From Ichthyophis bannanicus (lineage: Eukaryota; Chordata; Amphibia; Gymnophiona; Ichthyophiidae), in assembly GCA_033557465.1 (NCBI GenBank), contig CM066033.1:15439080-15503079 (forward strand): DNA of 64,000 nucleotides, in the 5' to 3' direction. Of the stretch, positions 20,530 to 31,784 are shown in pieces (the first letter of the stretch is position 1; each line of letters starts with the position of its first letter). The notes beneath the pieces are model-generated. The model saw only the letters and a program-made list of their open reading frames with translations, ran no database searches and was not told the origin of the DNA. Made by a program: the position numbers and the translations under genes.

Positions 20530-20815
20530 TGGAACTGGATGTCTTTGCAACAGGATACAGAGGGTACCTTTCTCAGCCAGAGGAGAGGAACACAGGGATC
20601 TCTTCCATGGAGCTGGGGTTTCTAGTCCCACAGGTGCTCCTTGTGGTCTTGGTCAAGCCACTTAACCCTCCATTGCCCATGTTCCCTGTAAGTATTAGTG
20701 TATGTGTCTTATATCCCCTCGTGTTAAATGTATCCCCCAATAATGTTGTGACCACTTTGACTGAAGGATAATGTGGTATACAAAACTGTCTAAATAAATA
20801 AATGGAGCGGACGCA
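20530..20815 (+). repeat. L2/CORE-type 3' tail
   Basis: Contains the L2/MIR-like core ggtcaagccacttaaccctc and ends with a tail (actgtctaaataaataaatg) after tggtatacaaa. Related tails occur at 28740-28808, 30250-30380, 30728-30900, 33790-33900, 34020-34150, 36820-36945 and 60363-60500. Confidence 0.65.
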
Positions 20816-21099
20816 TTGCCTGGAAAATCTCTCGATTGAGAAGTCTCTCTTGTCTGGCTGACTCAGGGATCCATTTGGTCGAAGTGTGACATGAGATGAA
20901 GTTCAGAACTCTATCGGTGATGTATTATTCTCCTGTAATTACTTGCTTTCTAGTTATCTTTTCTAACTAATCATAGGTAAATAAGTGAATTACTTGCCTT
21001 TCTAAATAAGTTATAAGTAAATAAGTTAAATAAGTGAATTTCAAGTTATCCTTGCTTTGTTTATAAATAAACTCCTTGTCTTTATTACTAGGTGTGCTA

Positions 21100-22459
21100 G
21101 CCTTTATTGAAGCAAAGCACCACGGTGCTTCGCAAAGAAGGGATTTTGGTCCACCCGTACCTCGACAACTGGCTGATCCTGGCGAAGTCCAAGGCGGAGA
21201 GTCAGAAGGCGATGACCAGATGGTTGGGCTCCTAGGGGAGCTAGGGTGGGTTATCAATCTGGCAAAGAGTAGGTTGGTTCCCGCTCAGGAAATCGAATAT
21301 CTTGGGGCAAGGTTCAACACCGGCAGGGGCAGGATGTTCTTGCCGGTTCAGAGAAGAAGGGATCTGAGGCACCTGGTGCAGCAGTTTCTTGCCTTGCCGG
21401 CGCCTTCGGCCTGGCATTTACAGGTTTTGGGGACCATAGCGGCAATGATCGAGTTGGTGCTGTGGGCCAGAGCTCACATGCGGCCGCTTCAGCGGGCTCT
21501 GCTCCGTCGATGGTCCATCAGCATCAACCCTTGTCTGTGGAGCTCCCCTGCCCCTCAGCAGCCAAAGGGTCTTTGCAGTGGTGGACCTGCCCAGGGAATT
21601 TGGAGCGCGGAATGCCCCTTGAGCCTCCTCAGTGGCTGCAGTTGATGACGGACGCCAGTCTGACTGGTTGGGGGGCTCACTGTGAAGGACATTTCGCTCA
21701 GGGCCTCTGGAATGCGATGGAAGCCCAGTGGTCCATCAATAGATTGGAGCTGTGGGTGGTAGCTTTAGCTCTCAAAGCATTCAAACATTGGGTCTGCCAG
21801 AGGGCAGTCCGGGTGCTGTCCGACAATGTGAGCACAGTGGCCTATATCAATCGGCACGGTGGCACGAGCAGTCCCCTATTGGAGGAGGAAGCGGAGAGCC
21901 TGTTGCAGTGGGCCGAAGCCCATCTAACGTCCTTGTTGGCGCAACATGTGGCTGGGGTAGAAAACGTCACGGCAGACTATCTGAGCAGGTACAAAGTAGA
22001 TCACGGCGAGTGGGAGCTTTGTCAGGAAGTGTACAAACAGGTGTTAGACCATTGGGGGGATCCGATCATGGACCTCATGACTTGGTGGGAGTCGGCCAAG
22101 GCGAGCCGGTTCTTCAGCCGGAGAAAGGAAAGGATGTCGGAGGGCCTGGATACTCTGATTCAGAAATGGCCCATGGAGAGCTCCTGTATGTGTTTCTGCA
22201 TTGGGCTCTCATAGGAAAGGTCCTGCAGCGAGTAGAGGCACACCAAGGGTTCGTGATTCTCATAGCCCCAGACTGGCCGAGGCGGTCGTGGTATACCGAC
22301 CTCGTAAGGTTGCTGGCCGATCGTCCCTGGCATCTCCCGTGTAGAGACGATCTCCTGGCTCAGGGGCCTGTGTGGATGCCTCAGGTGGATCGATTCTCGC
22401 TTACGGCCTGGCTATTGACAGGGCAAGGCTCCGTAAGTCAGGATATTTGGGAGCGCTGA
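21100..22459 (+). pseudogene. DIRS copy A RT/RNase H/methyltransferase-like frame
   Basis: The palm motif reads HPYLDNWLIL, with the second Asp of YLDD replaced by Asn. Thumb EYLGARFNT and LPVQRRRDLRHL follow. RNase H shows LMTDASLTGWGAHC, INRLELWVVALALKAF and RVLSDNVSTVAYIN. The downstream DIRS domain shows PIMDLMTWWESAKASRFFSRR and LIAPDWPRRSWYTDL. At least two frameshifts (near 21215 and 22190) interrupt it. RNase H and RT act in DIRS cDNA synthesis; this copy is inactive. Confidence 0.87.
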
Positions 22460-23445
22460 TCACGATCTTGTTGAGTGCTCGCAAGTGCTCAATCTGCCTC
22501 TTATGTGAGGATTGGTGCATTTTTGAGGGCTGGTGTGCAGTCCAAAATAAGAGACCCCTCACGGTCTCGGTGCCGGAGGTCTTGGAGATTTTACAGGCAG
22601 GTTTCGAGAAGGGCCTTTCGAGTGCAGTTGGTGGCTATTTCCTATTACAGGGGCAAAGTTCATGGGAAGGCGTTAGGAAAGCATGCAGACATAGGTAGGT
22701 TCCTGTGGGCGGTGTGGCGCCTGCGGCCTCAGCAAAGGTCATTGGTCCCTCCTTGGGATCTCAGTTTGGTGTTGAATGCTTTAGCTGGGGAACCTTATGA
22801 GCCAGTGGGGAAGGCTTCCTTGAAAGACTTGACTCTCAAGACAGTTTTTCTGGTGGCTATCTGTTCTGTTAGGCATATTTCAGAGCTTCAGGCTCTTTTA
22901 TGTCATCCGTCTTTCATTTCTTTTTTTAAGGTGGTCTTGCGAACGGTACCTTCCTCTTGCCCAAGGTGATTTTGCCCTTTCATGTGAATCAGTCCGTTTC
23001 TCTCCCTTCCTTTCAAAAAGGGGGGCTGGAGGCGGACAATGCGCGGTTACGCTGCCTGGATTGCAGAGATTGTTGAAGCCCTACCTGAGTCGCACGGCGA
23101 CGTTTCAGAAGTCAGAGCGCTTGTTTGTTTTTGTTTGGTGGACCACATAAAGATTAAGCGGCGGCCAAGGCGTCCATTTCTAGGTGGATCAGGGAGGCCA
23201 TTGCGTCTGCTTACATCCTGAGAGGAAAGCGGGTTCTGGAAGGGTTCCGTGCGCATTCGACCCGAGCCCAGGCAGCCTCGTGGGCAGAGTATAGTTTTAT
23301 TCCACTGCTGAACATTTGTAGAGCGGCCACTTGGTCATCTTTACATACTTTTGCCAAGCATTACTGGTTGGATGTTCAGGCAGCAGCGGATGCTGGGTTT
23401 GGGAAAGCGGTGCTTTGGTTCAGTCTTGCAGGCCCCTCCAAGGCT
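22400..23445 (+). pseudogene. DIRS copy A tyrosine recombinase
   Basis: Several frames together give a DIRS tyrosine recombinase: VPEVLEILQAGFEKGLSS, then ASLKDLTLKTVFLVAICSVRHISELQALL (the usual catalytic Arg position reads RHIS), then the box HSTRAQAASWAEY (H-x-x-R) and KHYWLDVQ (catalytic Tyr). Frameshifts near 22640, 22970 and 23200 break it. DIRS elements integrate circular cDNA with this enzyme instead of an integrase. Confidence 0.88.
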
Positions 23446-23570
23446 TGAACTGCTCTGTTACATCCCACGGCAAAGGGAATGGACTGAAGGGAAGCTAAGG
23501 AAAAAAGTAATTAGGCCTTACCTGCTAATTAGTGTTCCTGAAGGAACTCCAGTTCAGTCCCTGATCCCGC
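23440..23570 (+). repeat. DIRS copy A internal complementary region
   Basis: acatcccacgg...ggactgaagggaagctaagg is followed by taattaggccttacctgctaattag. The second part is the complement of the right terminus at 24000-24054. DIRS circle formation uses this region as splint. Confidence 0.8.
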
Positions 23571-23884
23571 CCGGTTTTCAGTGTTAAGTTTCAGTAAACA
23601 TATTGCCAGCCCGAAGCTGTTGATAGGGAAGTAGAGAAGATGTCTGGATGCTCCTCGCTGAGGGGTTTCAGTGGTGAGGCGGTGTGGCCCGGCAAGGTGC
23701 CCTGCTGTTTGGTTTGGTAAGGGCAGGTGCAGTATCAGGTAAGCCTCCTCCTCTTCCGGGGGGGGGGGGGGGAGTTCCTTTTGGGGGAGGCAGGAGGGGA
23801 TATTCTAGAGTTTTGGAGTTAATTTTAAAGATAGTGTATAATGTTACTTAATTGTCTCTCTGCTTAAGTCTGCTTTTTTCAATA

Positions 23885-24054
23885 GAATACTGGAGCTGGT
23901 GGGTGGTGCCAGTGGTATTTATACCAGAGGGTCATCAAATTGATGATGGGCTCAGTCTCCAAGCTGCTGGAAGGGGAGCACAACCCAGAGGAAAGGAACT
24001 GGACTGGAATTCCTTCAGGAACACTAATTAGCAGGTAAGGCCTAATTACTTTTT
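23885..24054 (+). repeat. DIRS copy A right inverted terminal repeat
   Basis: Contains the family signature ctcagtctccaagctgctgg and ends cctaattactttt. It is homologous to 43380-43549 and 57920-58088. Confidence 0.82.
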
Positions 24055-24344
24055 AAGCGGGCTTCTGCAGATAAAGAGGAGATAATATACTGCTATTTTT
24101 ATGCTACAAACCCTAATTTAAATCTAGATGGTATACAAAGAAAATGTACCAAAAACTGGAAGAAAGAGGAAAAATGCCAGAAGAAAAACTGCAAAAAGCA
24201 ACAGATGCAAATTTAAGATCATTAATTTAACAAATCAAAGTAAAGAAGGATGTGAATGACAGCATCTTGCAGCAACTAAGGGCTTCCATGGAAAAAGAAA
24301 TACAGGGAGGAGGAGGACTACTACTACTATTACTTATCATTTGT
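24055..24344. other. Spacer between DIRS copies A and C
   Basis: No gene is recognised. It includes a gaggaggaggactactactac run (about 24305-24335) leading to a short interspersed segment (tatcatttgtacaatgctac) that directly abuts the truncated end of DIRS copy C. Confidence 0.4.
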
Positions 24345-25215
24345 ACAATGCTACAAAGCATAGGGGGAGGTCTAATTTCACCTTCCATAGCATATCTCCA
24401 GTCCAGTCCAGATTCCTGGGATATACCAGAGCAGTACTCGGACTTGGGCAAGACCGGCAAGTCCAGCCTGCAACACCCGTGCACCGAACCATGCATCAGC
24501 ACATGCCTGAAGATCTAACCGACAGTGCCAGACAAAGGTATGCAACAAAGACCAAGTAGCAGCTTTGCAGATATCCGAAGGCGGTACAAGACCTCCCACA
24601 CCGCTGCCTGAACTCTAGTGGAATGGGCATGCAACCCCAATGGTGCCTCCTTTAGCCATCTTGCAATGGAAGCCTTTGAGGCCACCTCACCCTTACAAGG
24701 GTTCCCATAAAAGGATAAAAAGACGGTCCATCTTGCAAACCGATTCATGTGGAATGCCGACACTCCCTTGGGCAAGAAGGAAGGCACCGTGTGCAACCCA
24801 ACTGTTTCTTTGGAGAGGATAAAAAAGGGCTCTTTATGGGATAACACCTGCAGTTCCTCCGAGCTCAGCAAATGGCCACCAGAAACACCGTCTTCGATGC
24901 AGGACATCAGGATAACACGTCAAAGAGAGGTCCTGAATGCAACCCCGATAACAAGCGAGAGCAGTGACCTGCACCTGGAGGGAATTCAAGGCTAGGACCT
25001 TCTACACAACAGCCTGTAAAAAAAGCTATGACATCTGGAATAGTGGCCCACAACGGTCTCAAGTCTTGATGACTTGCCAAACCCAGAGGTGAAACACTTA
25101 TGAGTGAGAAATAGCATGGCAATGACCTGCACCGAATAACTGTTTCCTCAGGTGCACCCTCTCAAGCGTCAGGAATGGACCCTATGATAACAGATCGGGT
25201 CTTGCTGCCAGTAAA
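24345..25215 (-). pseudogene. DIRS copy C, piece 1: recombinase and internal complementary region
   Basis: Minus-strand frames give recombinase segments: GPFLT/DLLS-like linker near 25200, LSSEELQVLSHKEPFF, LHTVPSFLPKGVSAFHMN, KGEVASKASIARW and the H-x-x-R box GLHAHSTRVQAA. The internal complementary region begins at about 24430 (gactggactggagatatgc on minus) and is cut off near 24365 by a short repeat. Multiple stops make it inactive. The upstream remainder is displaced to 28809-30245 by an L2 LINE. Confidence 0.85.
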
Positions 25216-28200
25216 TCAATTAACTACTGTTCATCACTGTTACAAGTTAGCCTTTACTCTGCATAAGATACAACTGTTGACTGTAATAGTTACCTGTCTT
25301 TGCTACTCTGACATTGCTACTGTACATTGCTACTCTGACCTGTCATTGCTACTCTTAGACACATACCAACTGCTAGCAATATCATCTACAACAAACCCTT
25401 CCTACACATTAAATATGTCGCGCTCAAACACCTTGATACTAAAAATAACTTACAGCTGTATATTACTGACTATCTTAATTGACCTAACACTAAGCCTAAC
25501 ATCCAAAAATCACATGGCAATACCTATAATACAAACTACAATTAGAAACTACAACCACTCTAGACACACAAACCCAAACCACCATGCAAAAATAAATTAC
25601 CACCGCCTTATACAAATAAAACAAACTAATTCACTACAAATAACAAATGTAACCAGCATCAACAACACCTCTTCTCTAACTTGCATCCTTATCAATGCCC
25701 GCTCAATGAAAAACAAACTCCCTATTTTCAATGACTTAATAATAGACGCAAAACCTGATATTTTATGTGTAACGGAAACCTGGCTAACCGAAATGGATTC
25801 AGTCTATTTAAATCAACTTAATAACGAAGACTATGATTTAAACTATACACACAGAACCAACAAAAAAGGAGGAGGAGTACTTATAATGACAAAAAAGAGA
25901 TTAAATGCAAGAACAATTCCATCAACCATAGCCACCAATATTGACACTTTAATTATAAAAACCAACATATTCAGAATTTGCCTAATATATAGACCCCCTG
26001 ATCAAAAAGCAGATAGCCTAGACTCACTAATTGAATACCTAGGCTCATCTACAGAACAAAGTCCCATAATCATGCTTGGCGATTTCAACCTCCCCTCCCT
26101 TCCAGAATCAGAATCCAACTTGTTCCTAGAAACCATATCAGACTTGGACTTTCACCAAATAATCAACACAACAACACATATAAAAGGAGGCACTCTAGAC
26201 CTTATTCTCCTCCCAAACACACTCTTCAAACTATTTAACCCAGATTCCATAGAATGCTTACAAACACCATGGTCAGATCATTACATTATCAAAACAAACT
26301 TCACATTCCACACTAACAACACTAATAAAAACACACGAAGTGATCCTACTACAAAATTCAAAAAATTTAATGAAATTGAATTCTTGGATACAACAATACC
26401 CTACCTCTCATCATCCCCAACGAATCTAGATGAAGCCGTCAAAAACTGGCATGACACAATTAATAATGCAGCCATACGTGATCAACGAATCAAAAAGCCC
26501 ACTAATTCAAAAATAAACAAAACACCTTGGTTCAACAACACGCTAAAACAAATGAAAAAAGAACTACGAAAAATAGAACACAAATGGCGCAAAACCAAAT
26601 CATGCATTAACAAGGAAATATATAACAACTATCTTAAAAAATATAAGGATACTTTAGATAGCACAAAAAAATCTTATTATGCGGCAATCCTATCAAAATC
26701 TTATAACAGACCACGAGAACTATTCACCATTGTTAGAAATCTAACTAATAATCCCCAAACATCCAACAATGAAATCACCGATATTTCGGTACAAACCCTA
26801 GCCAAACACTATCAAAACAAATCTACACAACCTAGAATGAACCTAGACTATATCAATACGTTTCATCATTGTTCAGACGAATGGTCAAACTTCCATCCAG
26901 TATCAAAAGATTCACTAAAGAATATTATTTCCAATCTCAACACCACAACCTCCTTTCTTGATCCATGCCCTGTAACATGGATAAAAAGCACTCTTCCAAC
27001 ACTTCTATCATACATTCTCCCCATAATCAACCTCTCATTACATCAAGGACACCTCCCATCCATGCTTAAACATGCTCAAATCCGCCCAATCCTCAAAAAC
27101 AACACGCTTGACAAAACATCTCCAAAATCATACAGACCTATCTCAAGTATCCCTTTTTTGGCTAAAATAATAGAAAAAGTGGTACAAATCCAGACACAAG
27201 AATACCTAGACTCATCCTACCCACTTGATGAACACCAATATGGATTTAGACCTCAACATGGAGTTGAAACACTCTTAACAGTCTTAACTGACGTACTACT
27301 GAGAGGGATTGACAATCACAAACAAGCATTTATACTCCTATTTATTGATATTTCGGCAGCATTTGATAGTGTTCACCACACTATAATGCTTAATAACCTG
27401 AAACAAATAGGAATAAATGCCACTGTACACAAATGGTTCACCTCTTATCTAAACAACAGAACACAAAATGTAAGAATAGGCAACCAAACATCAACCATTT
27501 ATAAACAAGAAATTGGACTCCCACAAGGCTCTGCGCTTTCAGCCCTCCTGTTCAATATTTACATTAAACCAGTCTGCAATATTTTTAAAAAATTTGGAGT
27601 ATACTATCATCTATATGCAGATGATATAATGATGTACATCCCCTTCACAATTCCTAACATACCAATAAAACAACTATCAGATTGTTTCAATGAAATAACA
27701 ACCTGGCTAAAAGCTCAAAACCTCAACATTAATCATTCAAAAACAGAAGTCCTAATTGTAACAAAAAACCAGTCATATATCCCTCCAACCCACATAACAA
27801 TACAAAATCATGACATTAAAATAAAAAACGAAATAAGATACCTAGGTGTTATACTAGACACACATCTGACGATGACTACTCATATCAGAAACACTATAAA
27901 GAAAATATATTTTAAACTCAAAATCCTCAAACAACTTCGCCCATTAGTACACCTACAAGACTTCATTAATATAATCCAGGCTACAATAACCCCGCACTTT
28001 GATTTTGCTAACCTAATTCTTCTAGGAATAACAAAACAAAATATCAAAAGAATCCAACTAGCACAAAATGCAGCAGCTAGAATTATAATGAAAGCACACT
28101 CATTCCAGCACATAACACCAATTCTAGCTTCCCTTCATTGGTTGCCAATCCAAAGCAGGATAATATATAAAACTACAATAACTATCTTTAAAGCATTAAA

Positions 28201-28492
28201 TCACATGGCCCCAATCCCACTAAATAATCTAATCAATATGGAACCTCAAAAAACTACACACAGAAAAGGACACTCAAACAAACTAAACTCTCCCCATGAT
28301 TTCATAAAAGCAAATAAATTAACTAACAACAGAGCTTTCTCTCATGCAGCCCCATCCACCTGGAATTCCCTTCCAGAGGACCTACGATCTATAAACGAAA
28401 TTATGGAACTCCGTAAAAAACTAAAAACCTATCTATTCTCCATGCACTACGGCAACATAGATAACCCCTCGATTTACTCAGATAACGGCTAA
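25175..28492 (+). CDS. L2-clade LINE polyprotein: AP endonuclease plus reverse transcriptase
   Basis: An uninterrupted 1105-codon frame. Roughly the first 13 codons are antisense DIRS sequence (homology to DIRS copy C runs to about 25215), so the real start is later; M81 (about 25415) is one candidate. The AP-endonuclease domain begins near residue 168 (LINARSMKN, CVTETWL, IYRPPDQ, MLGDFNLPSLP, GGTLDLILLP, WSDHYIIKTN). The linker has KINKTPWFNNTLKQMKKELR. RT spans about 600-860: RPISSIPFLAKIIEKVV, YGFRPQHGVETLL, FIDISAAFDSVHH, GLPQGSALSALLFN and catalytic YADD near residue 813. The C-terminal domain has LHWLPIQSRI and FSHAAPSTWNSLP. The endonuclease nicks target DNA and RT copies the RNA there. 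It is remarkably intact among damaged neighbours. Confidence 0.96.
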   Translation: MDPMITDRVLLPVNQLTTVHHCYKLAFTLHKIQLLTVIVTCLCYSDIATVHCYSDLSLLLLDTYQLLAISSTTNPSYTLNMSRSNTLILKITYSCILLTILIDLTLSLTSKNHMAIPIIQTTIRNYNHSRHTNPNHHAKINYHRLIQIKQTNSLQITNVTSINNTSSLTCILINARSMKNKLPIFNDLIIDAKPDILCVTETWLTEMDSVYLNQLNNEDYDLNYTHRTNKKGGGVLIMTKKRLNARTIPSTIATNIDTLIIKTNIFRICLIYRPPDQKADSLDSLIEYLGSSTEQSPIIMLGDFNLPSLPESESNLFLETISDLDFHQIINTTTHIKGGTLDLILLPNTLFKLFNPDSIECLQTPWSDHYIIKTNFTFHTNNTNKNTRSDPTTKFKKFNEIEFLDTTIPYLSSSPTNLDEAVKNWHDTINNAAIRDQRIKKPTNSKINKTPWFNNTLKQMKKELRKIEHKWRKTKSCINKEIYNNYLKKYKDTLDSTKKSYYAAILSKSYNRPRELFTIVRNLTNNPQTSNNEITDISVQTLAKHYQNKSTQPRMNLDYINTFHHCSDEWSNFHPVSKDSLKNIISNLNTTTSFLDPCPVTWIKSTLPTLLSYILPIINLSLHQGHLPSMLKHAQIRPILKNNTLDKTSPKSYRPISSIPFLAKIIEKVVQIQTQEYLDSSYPLDEHQYGFRPQHGVETLLTVLTDVLLRGIDNHKQAFILLFIDISAAFDSVHHTIMLNNLKQIGINATVHKWFTSYLNNRTQNVRIGNQTSTIYKQEIGLPQGSALSALLFNIYIKPVCNIFKKFGVYYHLYADDIMMYIPFTIPNIPIKQLSDCFNEITTWLKAQNLNINHSKTEVLIVTKNQSYIPPTHITIQNHDIKIKNEIRYLGVILDTHLTMTTHIRNTIKKIYFKLKILKQLRPLVHLQDFINIIQATITPHFDFANLILLGITKQNIKRIQLAQNAAARIIMKAHSFQHITPILASLHWLPIQSRIIYKTTITIFKALNHMAPIPLNNLINMEPQKTTHRKGHSNKLNSPHDFIKANKLTNNRAFSHAAPSTWNSLPEDLRSINEIMELRKKLKTYLFSMHYGNIDNPSIYSDNG

Positions 28493-28808
28493 AATCACCT
28501 GACTCAGTAATACTAAATCCTACAATTTAACAGAAAAACCACTGAACTAAAAACGCTATGATTAAACCCTAAAGTACCACTACTTGTATCCGTATATAGT
28601 TTATCTGTATATAGTTTATTGTACATAGTTTAAAAGCAAGTTTTATGCTGTTATGTATTAGCCTATGCTGTTAACCAATATATTGTTTATTGTTACATAA
28701 TGTTCGATGTAAAACCAAGCTCATGCTTTGTGGATTTTGTTTTATGTAAACCGCAACTGAACTCTGGAAGATGCGGGATATAAATGATTGTTAAATAAAT
28801 ATAAATAA
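25216..28808 (+). mobile_element. L2-clade LINE inserted in DIRS copy C
   Basis: The ORF is followed by a 316-bp 3' UTR ending gcgggatataaatgattgttaaataaat, the L2-type tail. DIRS copy C minus-strand sequence resumes at 28809 and lies on the left up to about 25215, so the LINE sits inside that element. The 5' part has repeated tgctactctgac-like words (about 25295-25355). No clear target duplication was seen. Confidence 0.9.
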
Positions 28809-30245
28809 GTTGAATGAGGTCAGCATACCATGGTCTCTGAGGCCAACTGGGAACAATCAACACCACTACCCTCCAGTGCACTGGAGTAAACGACCTATTA
28901 GAGGCCATAGTGGAAATGCTAACACATTGAGTCCCTTGGACATCCTTCCCCGATAGTGGCTGAAGAACTGGGATACTTTGGCATTGGTGGCAGACACTTT
29001 CAGGTCCATTACCCAGCAATCCCTCATCACCAGGCCAGACTGAGAAAGACCAACTGCCCAGGGTCCATTCCTCAGAATACAACTGAAGACAGCTGAGAGT
29101 CTGTTTTCATGTTCTGTATCCCTATAATGTGGGCTGCAGACAATCCTAGAAGATTCGCCTTTGCCCACTGAAGTAGCAGAGAGATATTCTTTGCCAACAG
29201 CATATTTCCTCTGCCCCTTTGATGCTTGATGTATGCTACCATGGTGGTATTGTCTGAAAAGACTTGCACGGCCTTGTGATGTACTCTCAGCAGAAAGGCT
29301 TTGAGCACTAGCCAGACGGCACACATTTCCAGATGACTGATCGACCACTCTGTTCTGCAGACCACCGTCCCTGCATGACCTGTGACAAACAATGCGCTCC
29401 ACATCCAGAGAGGCTGGTGTCTGCTGTCACCATTGGCAAGTCCAGTGACTCCAGTGGCATCCCCTTCAATAGTCTTGAGGAATCCAACCACCAGGTTAGG
29501 CAGCTGCGGACCTCCACCGAGCATAGTAGTTTCCTTGAGAGTGAATGCTGTTGAGGAAACTAATGTGACAGCAGGGAGCTCTGCAGGGGACAGCCTGTGC
29601 GCCCTGGCACAGGGAATGAGATCCAACACTGCTGCCAGGGACCCCAAAATTTGAAGATAAGACCACGCTAACTGGACCTGCTGGCACCAGAAAAGTTGAA
29701 TCTGTGTCTGCAGCTTCAGAATCCACTCTTCCAGCAGAAAAACCAAGCTCTGGCTGGTGTCGAACCATACCCCCCACATATATGAGATCTTGAGAGAGCA
29801 TGAGGTGATTTTTGGCCGTGTTGACTACCCAGCCAACGTTCTTTAGGGTGGTGAGGACTCACTGCATTGCTGACATGCTTATCTCTAGTGACTTCACTCA
29901 AATCAACCAGTCATCCAGATAGGGGTGCACTCACTCCCTCGCTCCACAGAGCTGCTGCCACAACTACCAGAATCTTCATGAAGGTCCGAGGAGCCATTGC
30001 AAGGCCAAACGGAAGGGTCTGAAACCGAAAGGGTCCCATGGGGCCCGCAATCCTTAAATAACACTGATGATACAGGCATAGACATAGAGAGAGGCTTCTG
30101 TAAGATACAAAGCTGTCACAAATTCTCTGCTTCAGACAGCCATTATTACGGATCAAAACGTTTCCATACAAAAGCGCAGTAACCGCAGTGACCTGTTGAA
30201 ATACTTGAGATCGAAAATAGGATGATAGGAACTCTCTTTCTTGGG
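28809..30245 (-). pseudogene. DIRS copy C, piece 2: RT, RNase H, methyltransferase-like domain
   Basis: Reading leftwards from 30245: RT FVVPKKES then GPMGPFRFQTLPFGLAMAPRTFMK; thumb and LQILGSLAAVLDLIPCARAH; RNase H INxLE-like HLEMCAVWLVLKAFLL and VQVFSDNTTMVAYI; the SQFFSHYRGRMSKGL segment; and VPSWPQRPWYADLIQ at the junction with the L2 LINE. Frames shift repeatedly and contain stops. It is homologous to DIRS copy B 40350-41830. Confidence 0.86.
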
Positions 30246-30249
30246 TACC

Positions 30250-31740
30250 ACAAAGTAAATAAATGTATTTATTTATTTTCATTTATTTAACAGGCTTTTT
30301 ATACCACCCTATCATTAATTGAGGGTGATTTACAGAAAACATGTCAACAAAACCAACTTTACATAGTACAGGGTGTAGAACTTGGATGATTATATGGGTT
30401 CAAGGTATATGGCTTGTGTTTCGTTGTATTTTGTGAGATGGTGTTGGTCTTTGGATCGATGCCATAGTCTCTCCAGTTTCCTTAGTTCTTTCTTCTGTTC
30501 GTTGATTTCACTTGAGAACCATGGAGCGTTCCGTTTTCTTCTGTTGTCTTGGAATGGTTTGGTTGGTGCTATTGATGCATTGTGGAGTGCTTTTTTCCAG
30601 CTGATGATGGATGGATGGAGTCAAGGTCTGTTGTATTTTGCTCAAACTCTGGTAGTACTTGCTCTAGGAATTTTTCCTTGTTGAAGGTCTGAAATCTCCT
30701 TCTTTCCTTCAGGATTGTCTCTGGTGTTTATTTATCTTATTTAACAGTTTTTTATATCGCTTTATTATTTCAATCAAAGCGGTTTACATTGTAACTTAAA
30801 CTTGGTAATGTACATTAAACAGGGACATTGATAACTTGGAGTTTTCTGAGCAAGGGAGGGTTAAGTGACTTGCCCACAGTGTTCTTTCCGTTACGGGTGC
30901 ATTAATGGAGACGGTGACTATGTGGTGGTTCGACCATGGGATTGGTGTGACTCTTAGGTATGTTAATAGGTTTTGAGTAATAAAATTGGTTGGGTGCAAA
31001 GATGAGGTCAAGGGTCCCTCCCTTTCTTGTGGGTTGGAGTGTACACCATTTGGGTATAATGTAGAACCTTCATTGCTTCCAGAAAGGTAGCTGTGTCATG
31101 CTGTGGCAGCGATGGGAGATTAGGGTCTTCTAGGATGAGGAGAGGTTTGTTCTGTGTAGAGTGGGAGCACACTAGCTCTAGGATGGTTGAGAGTTCTTCG
31201 TCAGAACTTGGGGCTCTGTATATGAGGCATAATGCTAGCTGCCTATTTGAAATTGGTATTATGTTGCTTCCTTTTGAGTAAAAGGAGGAGGTTATAGTGA
31301 GGTTTAGATGTGCCTCTGCTATGATTAGAACTCCTCCACCTCTTCATGAATGTCTTGTGCAGTTATGTATTGTGTATTGTTGAGATGTAATTTGGTTTAT
31401 AATTGCGTTGTCTGAGTCGGAGAGCCATATTTTCGGTGATACACATCTATATTCTGGTTTTGTATGTAATCCATTATTGTGTGGAATTTGTTTCAGATTA
31501 ATCCAGCATTGATTAGTGCACATTTGAGTGGGGTATGTTGTTGAGTCTCGGATGGGACTGCTTCTGCATTGATTCTTCATGATCTGTTATGTTGATATTG
31601 GTTTGGATGTATCTTATGAGTTGCATATTTGCTTGTATGTATGATTGGGATCAGTTGAGCTGATGTGAATATAGCGGTTTCTCCAGCATTTATGTATTTG
31701 GGTTTGAAGAGTAAAGAGTGTGAGGAAGATTAAGGTGAAT
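30250..31740 (-). mobile_element. L2 LINE copy 2 (endonuclease part and 3' tail)
   Basis: Minus-strand translation gives an L2 AP endonuclease in broken frames: RGGGVLIIAEAHLNL, LCLIYRAPSSDEELST, LPSLPQHDTATFLEAM, KKGGTLDLIFAPN. A linker APWFSSEINEQKKELRKLE and then directly the L2 3' tail (30250-30380) follow. RT is missing, so it is internally deleted. Compare the intact LINE at 25216-28808 for the same motifs. Confidence 0.82.
30728..30900 (-). repeat. L2-tail/SINE-like insertion within L2 copy 2
   Basis: The minus strand has the core GGGCAAGTCACTTAACCC (30848-30880 region) and a 3' tail gttaaataagataaataaac. It interrupts the endonuclease-to-linker part of L2 copy 2. Confidence 0.65.
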
Positions 31741-31784
31741 AGATTTTTGCTCATTGTGTAAGTTTTCTTTGCTTTATGCTTGAT

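Larger units (their letters stand above)
21076..24054 (+). mobile_element. DIRS copy A, 5' truncated
   Basis: A DIRS-type tyrosine-recombinase retrotransposon retaining the RT palm onwards, RNase H, methyltransferase-like domain, recombinase, internal complementary region (about 23440-23570) and right inverted terminal repeat (about 23885-24054). The right end GCCTAATTACTTTTT matches, in complement, the junction in the internal complementary region. Gag-like ORF, RT fingers and left terminal repeat are absent. Confidence 0.88.
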
